Of a stretch of DNA of 39,213 nucleotides, positions 34,041 to 39,213 are shown one piece after another (position 1 is the stretch's first letter; each line of letters starts with the position of its first letter). Below the pieces are notes generated by a model that saw only the letters and a list, made by a program, of their open reading frames with translations, ran no database searches and was not told the DNA's origin. Source of the stretch: an uncultured beta proteobacterium (GTDB lineage: Bacteria; Pseudomonadota; Gammaproteobacteria; Burkholderiales; Rhodocyclaceae); contig CAISOB010000060.1 in the NCBI GenBank assembly GCA_903886975.1, forward strand, positions 1-39,213, in the 5' to 3' direction. Position numbers and translations under genes: made by a program.

Positions 34041-34907
34041 TCAGCCGGGCGCCGCGCCACCCAGCGCCCACGCCGCCTTTAACACCCCGCTGCGCCGCTC
34101 TTCCGGCAGCATCGCCAGGCCATCGACGAGCCACTCGAGGCTGGCGTTGGGAACCAGTTTCGCTGCCTCGACAAGGTCACTGGCCAACGCCAGCGTCGCG
34201 TTCGGCGAATCGTCGAGTACATGGCGCGCGGTATTCGAGCAGGTGCGCGTCAGCTGCGCGCGCAGCGTTTCGGCGCCACGCAGAAGTTGCAGCACCAGGG
34301 CCGGCAGCTTCCAGCGCTCGGCGCATTGCGTGGTCAGCTGCTTGAAAGTGAAACCGCAAGCCTGCATTTGCGCCTGCGCACTGCGCTGCGCATTTCCGGA
34401 ACGCAGCAGGCCATCGGCCTTCTGCGGAATCTCGGCGGCATAGACCCACAGCAGCAGATCGCCGGCGCCGCCCAGCAGGGCGGCAACGGCCACCTCGTCG
34501 GGGTTGAGGTCCGCGCGTCCGGTCGCCCAGGTCAACGCGATCTGCGCGGCGAGGCGCGCGCGCGTTTCGACGGCGATCAGGCCGTGGTTGCTTTCATCGA
34601 CTTCGGGACTGGAGAGCAGCAGTTTGCGGAACTCATCGACGCCGAGCTGCAGGATCGCCGCCAGCGCCGTCGTCGTTTCGCGGCCGAGCCGGTGCGATTT
34701 GCGGCGCTCGGCTTCGCGCAGCAGCAACAGGCAAAGCAGCGGATCCTGCAGCACGATATCGGCCAGATCGTTGGGCGCCAGCAGCTCGCCCTCGGCCTCC
34801 TCGAGCTGCGTCATCAGCAGTTTCGAGCGGCGCATGACCGGCAGCGCATGGTTCTCGAAGTAGGCCGCCCACTGCCCGACGCCCCAGCGGGCTTTAAACG
34901 AGTCCAT
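34041..34907 (-). CDS. HDOD domain protein
   Basis: The 288-residue product is helical throughout, with HDOD-like segments: LPVMRRSKLLMTQLEEA, ANDLADIVLQDPLLCLLLLREAERR, LQLGVDEFRKLLL and AALLGGAGDLLLWVYA. HDOD domains are HD-fold relatives without the catalytic metal site, and often act in signalling. No output domain is fused to it. It starts inside the 3' end of the methyltransferase gene (14-base overlap), which suggests a cotranscribed pair. Confidence 0.8.
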   Translation of the reverse strand: MDSFKARWGVGQWAAYFENHALPVMRRSKLLMTQLEEAEGELLAPNDLADIVLQDPLLCLLLLREAERRKSHRLGRETTTALAAILQLGVDEFRKLLLSSPEVDESNHGLIAVETRARLAAQIALTWATGRADLNPDEVAVAALLGGAGDLLLWVYAAEIPQKADGLLRSGNAQRSAQAQMQACGFTFKQLTTQCAERWKLPALVLQLLRGAETLRAQLTRTCSNTARHVLDDSPNATLALASDLVEAAKLVPNASLEWLVDGLAMLPEERRSGVLKAAWALGGAAPG

Positions 34908-36102
34908 CTCGTTTCTCCGGCGCCGAGCCGAGCCGCCACAGCGAAGTCACTTCGGCCGCGCGCGCGGCGTGCAAGGCGTCACTGCGATCGAATGCGCGCG
35001 GATGCGTCGGCCGCGTGTCGAGCCGCCCGAGGACCACCAGACCGGCAGCGGCGATGCGCGCAAGCAATTCGTCGCGGCTGCGCAAACCCAGGTGCTCGGC
35101 GAGATCGGAGAGAATCAGCCAGCCCTCGCCGCCCGCATCGAGATGCGCCGCGAGACCATCGATATATCCAAACAGCATGCGGCTGTCGAGATCGTAGATT
35201 GCCGCATCGAGCGGCGAACTCGGCCGCCCGGGCAGCCATGGCGGATTGCAGACGACCAGCGGCGCGCGCCCCGGCGGAAAGAGATCGGCAGCGACCACGC
35301 TGACCTGCCCGTTCAAACCGAGCCGGTCGATGTTCTCGCCGGCGCAGGCGATCGCCCGCGCGTCCTGGTCGGTCGCCACGACGCGCGCGATGCCGCGCCG
35401 GGCGAGCACGGCGGCCAGCACGCCGGTGCCGGTGCCGATATCGAAAGCCAGGCTACTCGCGGCGAGACCCGCCGGCAGCGGCGCATCGGCGACGAGCGTC
35501 ACGTACTCGCCGCGCACCGGCGAGAAGACGCCGTAGTGCGGATGAATGCGCCCTTCGAGCGCAGCGAGCGCCACGCCCTTCTTGCGCCACTCGTGCGCGC
35601 CGATCAGTCCGAGCAGTTCGCGCAGCGAAGTAACATATGGCGCGTCGGCCCGCCCGTAGGCTTCGGTGCACGCCGCCTGCACGTCCGGTGCGCGGCGCAG
35701 TGCAATCTCATGCTCGGCGAGACAGGGAATGAGCAGCATGCCGAGCGTACGGGCGCGCTGCGCCTGCGCCATGCGCTGCAGGTGGAAGGCTTCGGCCATC
35801 GGACGTGGCGCTTCGCCCGGCGCCTTCGCCTTGTGCGGCCGGCGCGCGTGGCTTTCGATGCGGCGCGCCATGGCCTGCAGCAACTGCCGCGCGTTCTGGA
35901 AGTCGCCGCGCCAGAGCAGCGCCGTTCCGCCGCAGGCCAGCCGGTATGCCGCATCGGCGGTCAGCGTGTCATCGACGACCTGCACCCGCGCCGGCGGCGC
36001 GAGGCCCGCTTCCGATCGCCAAAGCGCGGAGCGGCTGGCGCCCTCTTCTGTCCAGCTGATCAGCGGGCGGGCTGTGTCCGGTTTACGGCGCGTGGTATCC
36101 AT
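34894..36102 (-). CDS. Class I SAM-dependent methyltransferase with NPPW motif
   Basis: The 402-residue product has a C-terminal Rossmann methyltransferase domain: AFDIGTGTGVLAAVLARRG (SAM loop), VATDQDARAIACAGENI and VVCNPPWLPGRP. The NPPW motif is shared with HemK/PrmC, PrmA and RsmC-type N-methyltransferases acting on protein or nucleic-acid amines. The N-terminal 190 residues are helical and arginine-rich and may bind the substrate; I do not recognise them. It overlaps the HDOD gene downstream by 14 bases. Substrate unknown. Confidence 0.8.
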   Translation of the reverse strand: MDTTRRKPDTARPLISWTEEGASRSALWRSEAGLAPPARVQVVDDTLTADAAYRLACGGTALLWRGDFQNARQLLQAMARRIESHARRPHKAKAPGEAPRPMAEAFHLQRMAQAQRARTLGMLLIPCLAEHEIALRRAPDVQAACTEAYGRADAPYVTSLRELLGLIGAHEWRKKGVALAALEGRIHPHYGVFSPVRGEYVTLVADAPLPAGLAASSLAFDIGTGTGVLAAVLARRGIARVVATDQDARAIACAGENIDRLGLNGQVSVVAADLFPPGRAPLVVCNPPWLPGRPSSPLDAAIYDLDSRMLFGYIDGLAAHLDAGGEGWLILSDLAEHLGLRSRDELLARIAAAGLVVLGRLDTRPTHPRAFDRSDALHAARAAEVTSLWRLGSAPEKRDGLV

Positions 36103-36138
36103 GCATCTCCATCAGCGATTCGAGAATCGGGGTCTAGA

Positions 36139-36248
36139 GGAAACGCTGATTAAGCCCTATCCCGTCATTCCGGCGAAAGCCGGAATCCAGTAGGGCCTAG
36201 GCACTGGACAACGGCTTTCGCCGGTGTGACGGTCTATTCAGCGTTTCC
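36139..36248. mobile_element. MITE-like element: REP pair inside perfect 11-bp terminal inverted repeats
   Basis: GGAAACGCTGA at 36139-36149 and TCAGCGTTTCC at 36238-36248 are exact inverted repeats bounding 110 bases. Inside are a forward palindromic unit (36164-36190, stem ATTCCGGC, loop GAAA) and a reverse unit (36204-36230) with a slightly imperfect stem. The element carries no gene. It lies upstream of the methyltransferase gene and downstream of the hydrolase gene. I do not see a clear target duplication. Confidence 0.6.
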
Positions 36249-36317
36249 CTGGCGGCCGACGGCAAGTATCGTCGTCGCCCGCAGCGAAGTCAAAAGCGCC
36301 AGCAGCGGCGCCGACGC

Positions 36318-37187
36318 TCAAGCGCCCGGGAAAAAGCCGCGCACGATGTCGATTTGCGCCGCATCGAGAAACATCGGCGCATGCCCGACCTCGGGCACTT
36401 CGATGACTTGCGGCCGCGGCCCGCGCGCGGCCATGGCCTGCGCCGTTTGAACGGTCAGCAGATCGGACCGGGCGCCGCGCAGCAGCAGCGTAGGGCAGCG
36501 CACGCGGTCGTAGATCGGCCACATATCGATCTTGCCGTCGGCGGTCGCGCTGCGAAAGGTAGTGGCGATCGCCGGGTCATAGCGCATCTCGAGCCCGCCG
36601 CCCGCGGCCGGGCGGATGCTCGATTCGGTGAGAGCGCGCCACTGCGCGTCGCTGAGCGCACCGAAGGGCGCGCTCACCGCCCGGATGTAATTCTCGGCGT
36701 CCGCGACGCTGGCGAACTTCGGTGCCCGTCCGAGATAGTCGGCGATGCGCCGGACAGCTTCGGCGGTGATCACCGGCCCCACATCGTTGAGCAGCAGCCG
36801 CGTCACCGGCGAACCGGGCAGGCTCGCCAGCACCATGCCGATCAGCCCGCCCAGCGAAGTCCCGAGCCAATGCACGCCATCGACATCGAGGCGCGCGATC
36901 AGCACCATCATGTCGTCGACATACTGCTCGACGGTATAGCCGGCCGGATCGCGCAGCCAGTCGCTCAAGCCCCGACCGACGATATCTGGGCAGACGACGC
37001 GATAGTCGCCGGCAAGAGCGCGCGCCAGCGCGTCAAAATCGCGGCCGTTGCGCGACAGGCCGTGCACGCAGATCAGCACACGCGGATTGTCGCGCTCGCC
37101 CCATTCGGTATAGGCCATGCGGTGCAGGCCCGAGGGCGACGCGCACAAGACGCTGCGCTGCACGAAGTTCTCGCTGTTCATGGGCAT
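36318..37187 (-). CDS. Alpha/beta hydrolase
   Basis: The 289-residue protein has the alpha/beta hydrolase order: oxyanion motif HGLSRNG (43-ish), PDIVGRGLSDW, nucleophile elbow GTSLGG with Ser111, acid Asp242 in ARSDLLT and His269 in VGHAPMF. It has no signal peptide. I choose ATG 37187, with TAAGG eight bases upstream; the longer frame lacks family character. Substrate unknown. It is the first gene of the minus-strand run and is separated from the next by the MITE-like element. Confidence 0.88.
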   Translation of the reverse strand: MPMNSENFVQRSVLCASPSGLHRMAYTEWGERDNPRVLICVHGLSRNGRDFDALARALAGDYRVVCPDIVGRGLSDWLRDPAGYTVEQYVDDMMVLIARLDVDGVHWLGTSLGGLIGMVLASLPGSPVTRLLLNDVGPVITAEAVRRIADYLGRAPKFASVADAENYIRAVSAPFGALSDAQWRALTESSIRPAAGGGLEMRYDPAIATTFRSATADGKIDMWPIYDRVRCPTLLLRGARSDLLTVQTAQAMAARGPRPQVIEVPEVGHAPMFLDAAQIDIVRGFFPGA

Positions 37188-37506
37188 GCCCGCGGCCTTA
37201 CCGCAAGTGACGATCGGCCGAAGATACAAAGAAAGCCTTCCGAAAGCAATCAGTTCGCGGCAATGCAATCGCATGAATGTTGTCGGCATCCCCGGCTCGT
37301 CACAGCGTCATTTTCGCGCCCGCGCGGAATTACGACGGAGACGCGGGCAAAGGATCGCCGGAATTTCGCTTCCATGCCCACGGCGCAAGCCGAGTTAATT
37401 CGGTTACAACGGAACATTGCGACGATGGGCGATGACAAAGCACTAGAAAATCATCGCGCAACGAGGCATCGCAAAGCGGTTTCAGTTTACGAGAAGGAGG
37501 ACGACC
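37188..37506. other. 319-base gap between hydrolase and small ORF
   Basis: I see no gene with support here. A frame in phase with the ORF6N gene stays open through 37377-37586 (begins MPTAQAELIRL), but it has no ribosome site and no family character, and typical ORF6N proteins begin at the MSTKLLPLE start used below. Promoters for both divergent units should lie here; I cannot place them. Confidence 0.5.
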
Positions 37507-37590
37507 ATGCCATCGACAAAATTCGGATCGAGGCTGACCCATTTGATTTTTCATGCCGTGCTGGCCGAAGAGCAGAGGCGTCACGCATGA
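37507..37590 (+). CDS. 27-codon ORF coupled to the ORF6N gene (leader peptide?)
   Basis: An ideal ribosome site AAGGAGG (37494-37500) is followed six bases later by an ATG that opens a 27-residue reading frame (MPSTKFGSRLTHLIFHAVLA, then EEQRRHA). Its TGA overlaps the ATG of the ORF6N gene (ATGA), the standard sign of translational coupling. The start codon of ORF6N itself has only a weak AGAGG. The peptide is basic with an amphipathic middle. I do not recognise it. It might set expression of the ORF6N protein. Confidence 0.5.
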   Translation: MPSTKFGSRLTHLIFHAVLAEEQRRHA

Positions 37591-38198
37591 GCACCAAGCT
37601 GCTGCCGCTTGAATCCATCAGCGCACGCATCCTGGTCCTGCGTAAGCAGAAGGTCTTGCTCGACAGTGACCTGGCCAAGTTGTATGGCGTGGAAACCCGG
37701 CGGCTCAATGAACAAGTCAAACGCAATCGCGAGCGCTTCCCGCAGGATTTCATCTCCGAACTCGGTGCCGACGAATTCAGGAACTTGAAGTCGCAATTTG
37801 CGACATCAAGTTGGGGCGGCCGTCGTAAATTGCCGCTGGCCTTCACCGAACACGGGGCCATCATGGCAGCCACCATCCTCAACAGTCCGCGCGCGGTCGA
37901 GGTCTCGGTCTATGTCGTGCGCGCCTTCGTACAGTTGCGCGAACTGGCGGTCACGCATCGGGACCTGGCCCGGCGTCTTGCCGAACTCGAAGAGAAGACC
38001 GAAGCCCTGGCCCTCCAGCAAGATAGCCTCGCGCACAACACCCGCGTGCAACTAAAACAGGTTTTCGAGGCCATCCGCCAGTTGATGACCCCACCCGATC
38101 CGCCCCGACGGCCGATCGGCTTCGTGATCGAAAAGGACGACAAGCGCAACAAGAACGCAACCAAAGGGCGCAACCAGAAACCAAAGGGGTCAGAGTGA
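37587..38198 (+). CDS. ORF6N domain protein
   Basis: The 203-residue product starts MSTKLLPLESISARILVLRK and contains LLDSDLAKLYGVETRRLNEQVKRN, FPQDFISEL and LAFTEHGAIMAATILNSPRAVEVSVYVVRAF, the ORF6N/KilA-N-related DNA-binding domain (about 10-110). This domain is frequent in prophages and mobile regions. A coiled coil follows (HRDLARRLAELEEKTEALAL) and a basic tail (KDDKRNKNATKGRNQ). The last residues KPKGSE and the stop come from the first copy of the RAYT-flanking repeat, so the true C-terminus was cut or replaced when that element arrived. Confidence 0.85.
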   Translation: MSTKLLPLESISARILVLRKQKVLLDSDLAKLYGVETRRLNEQVKRNRERFPQDFISELGADEFRNLKSQFATSSWGGRRKLPLAFTEHGAIMAATILNSPRAVEVSVYVVRAFVQLRELAVTHRDLARRLAELEEKTEALALQQDSLAHNTRVQLKQVFEAIRQLMTPPDPPRRPIGFVIEKDDKRNKNATKGRNQKPKGSE

Positions 38199-38240
38199 TT
38201 AACCTTTCGAAACCAAAGGGGTCAGAGTGATTAACCTTTC
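38177..38240 (+). repeat. Two tandem 32-bp repeats at the left end of the RAYT element
   Basis: Two perfect 32-base copies (38177-38208 and 38209-38240), each starting GAAACCAAAGGGGTCAGAGT and ending GATTAACCTTTC. The junction can fold: CCTTT from copy one pairs with AAAGG from copy two around CGAAACC. A decayed copy lies at 39041-39074 after the transposase gene, so the repeats flank it on both sides in direct orientation. Confidence 0.88.
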
Positions 38241-38257
38241 GAGCCGAGCATAGGTCC

Positions 38258-38992
38258 ATGCCGCGTCGCCCTCGCGTCCTGCTTGCGGGTTACCCCTTGC
38301 ATATCGTTCAGCGCGGCATCAACCGCGAGCCGTGTTTTTTCGCCGAGGAGGATTTTCATTGCTACCTCCACTGGCTGGAAGAAACGTCTCGCGCTTGCGG
38401 CTGCGCGGTTCATGCCTACGTCCTCATGACCAACCATGTTCACTTGCTGCTTACCCCCAATGCGATGGGCGCCGCGGCGCAGCTCATGCAGGCACTGGGC
38501 CGACGTTATGTACTCTACATCAACCGCTTCTACCGGCGGACGGGCAGCCTCTGGGAAGGGCGCTACAAATCCAGTGTGGTTCACGCCGAAGACTATCTCC
38601 TTGCCTGCCAGCGCTACATCGAACTCAATCCAGTCAGGGCGTGCATGGCCGTTGATCCCGGGCAATACCGATGGAGCAGCTATCGCAGCAACGGCCTGCG
38701 GCAATTCGACAGTCGGCTTGCACCGCATCCGCTCTACCTGAGCCTTGGCGATTCACCGGATACCCGCTGCGCCGCCTATCGCGAATTGTTCCGCCCGCAA
38801 CTCGATGCCGAAGCGGCAGCAACCATTCGCGACGCCCTGCGTCTGGGCATGCCATTGGGCAGCGAGCGATTTGCCGAACGCGTCTGCCGGCAAGTCGGCA
38901 TTCGGCGCAACACCGGGAAACGCGGTCGCTCCGCCCATCAGGGAACTGCCGGGATAAGTCTTCGGCCCGGACAAATGGATTTTGGATTCTGA
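38258..38992 (+). CDS. REP-associated tyrosine transposase (RAYT, IS200/Y1-type HUH nuclease)
   Basis: The 244-residue product has the Y1 transposase layout: PRRPRVLLAGYPLHIVQRGIN, then the HUH metal-binding motif TNHVHLLL (His60, His62). RRYVLYINRFYRRTGSLWEGRYKSSVV follows, with Tyr84 or Tyr87 as the likely nucleophile, then RYIELNPVRACM and YRWSSYRSNG. These are diagnostic of the TnpA_REP/RAYT family, single-copy domesticated-type transposases that cut REP hairpins. The start ATG 38258 has no strong ribosome site. The gene is intact. Confidence 0.93.
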   Translation: MPRRPRVLLAGYPLHIVQRGINREPCFFAEEDFHCYLHWLEETSRACGCAVHAYVLMTNHVHLLLTPNAMGAAAQLMQALGRRYVLYINRFYRRTGSLWEGRYKSSVVHAEDYLLACQRYIELNPVRACMAVDPGQYRWSSYRSNGLRQFDSRLAPHPLYLSLGDSPDTRCAAYRELFRPQLDAEAAATIRDALRLGMPLGSERFAERVCRQVGIRRNTGKRGRSAHQGTAGISLRPGQMDFGF

Positions 38993-39040
38993 GGGAGGGT
39001 CGGAAATGAAAACACTGATTTTCAGTAGGAGAAATGAAAT

Positions 39041-39074
39041 GTCTCTGATTAACCTTTTCAAACTAAGAAGGTCA
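39041..39074 (+). repeat. Decayed RAYT-flanking repeat, right end
   Basis: The sequence GTCTCTGATTAACCTTTTCA continuing AACTAAGAAGGTCAG matches the left-end repeat (GTCAGAGTGATTAACCTTTC, GAAACCAAAGGGGTCAG) with several changes. It still can pair ACCTT (39052-39056) with AAGGT (39068-39072). The 96-base stretch between the RAYT stop and the IS630 gene holds nothing else that I recognise. Confidence 0.6.
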
Positions 39075-39088
39075 GCTAGTGTAGTGCG

Positions 39089-39213
39089 TCATTTAGAAGT
39101 GCTCTTATTTAGTTTGGCCCGCGCTCGGGTGACCTTGGCCAGGATGTCCGACGCCTTGGCCGTCCAAATGAAAGGCTTAGGATTGGCGTTGTGGGCTGCA
39201 ATGTATTCGTTAA
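39089..39213 (-). CDS. IS630-family transposase, C-terminal part, partial
   Basis: The frame runs off the right edge of the window and stops at 39089-39091. The visible 40 residues (NEYIAAHNANPKPFIWTAKA, SDILAKVTRARAKLNKSTSK) match the conserved end of IS630-type DDE transposases, where the HNANPKPF phrase is diagnostic. The base composition is less GC-rich than its neighbours. The insertion-sequence end should lie just left of the stop, near 39076-39082; IS630 elements insert at TA, and CTAG is present at 39075-39078. Confidence 0.85.
   Translation of the reverse strand, partial: NEYIAAHNANPKPFIWTAKASDILAKVTRARAKLNKSTSK

Noticed and set aside
5463..36230. CRISPR array from the repeated GTCATTCCGG units
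   Set aside because: Units are scattered over 31 kb singly or as inverted pairs, with no regular spacers and no cas genes.
37377..37586. N-terminal extension of ORF6N from an in-frame ATG (MPTAQAELIRL)
   Set aside because: No ribosome site, no family character, and the 27-codon ORF with an ideal site occupies part of it in another frame.
36354..38198. Open frame of 614 codons on the plus strand
   Set aside because: Only the last 203 codons, the ORF6N protein, have family character; the first part is antisense to the alpha/beta hydrolase gene and is open because of high GC.

Overview
The window looks like chromosomal DNA of a high-GC betaproteobacterium, most likely a member of the Rhodocyclales or a close relative. 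This rests on overall codon use, the mix of YaeQ, DUF3617, FliW and PxpABC genes, and dispersed short palindromes that read VIPAQAGIQ when translated. The placement is inference; there is no rRNA gene in the window to test it. I see about 40 protein genes, no rRNA or tRNA gene, and no CRISPR array.

Layout. 1-3.9 kb: 3' end of a large YDG/MBG-repeat secreted protein, a Methyltransf_32-type methyltransferase, a small membrane protein, a glutamine-rich small protein, an AsmA/DUF748-like protein and a DUF3617 protein. 3.9-7.7 kb, minus strand: thiazole salvage genes thiM-thiE, a MoaD/ThiS-like ubiquitin-fold protein paired with a BNR beta-propeller, and yaeQ. 7.8-12.8 kb, plus strand: a TolC / HlyD-type / MacB-type efflux operon, interrupted between ATPase and permease by a GIY-YIG nuclease gene set among identical palindromic repeats. 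12.8-18.4 kb: gamma-carbonic anhydrase, a periplasmic binding protein, a 982-residue hybrid histidine kinase and a Gfo/Idh/MocA oxidoreductase behind a near-perfect palindrome.

18.5-21.0 kb, minus strand: an ECF sigma factor, a membrane-anchored putative anti-sigma protein and a secreted protein. 21.1-30.0 kb, minus strand: fliW, pxpB-pxpC, a complete branched-chain-amino-acid-type ABC transporter (livKHMGF), pxpA and a MaoC/HTD2-type hydratase. This is probably one metabolic locus for uptake and opening of 5-oxoproline or a similar cyclic amide. 30.2-33.9 kb, plus strand: tex, an ArsC/YffB-family gene and an Hsp33 homologue that has lost all four zinc-binding cysteines. 34.0-37.2 kb, minus strand: an HDOD protein, a methyltransferase and an alpha/beta hydrolase. 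37.5-39.2 kb is mobile-element territory: a 27-codon ORF coupled to an ORF6N gene, a REP-associated tyrosine transposase (RAYT) flanked by its own 32-bp repeats, and the 3' end of an IS630-type transposase.

The most unusual features are the palindromic repeat family, whose stem is kept by paired base changes at eight loci; the GIY-YIG/repeat block inside the efflux operon; a repeat pair enclosed in perfect 11-bp terminal inverted repeats; the cysteine-free Hsp33; and the RAYT whose flanking repeat supplies the C-terminus of the gene next to it.
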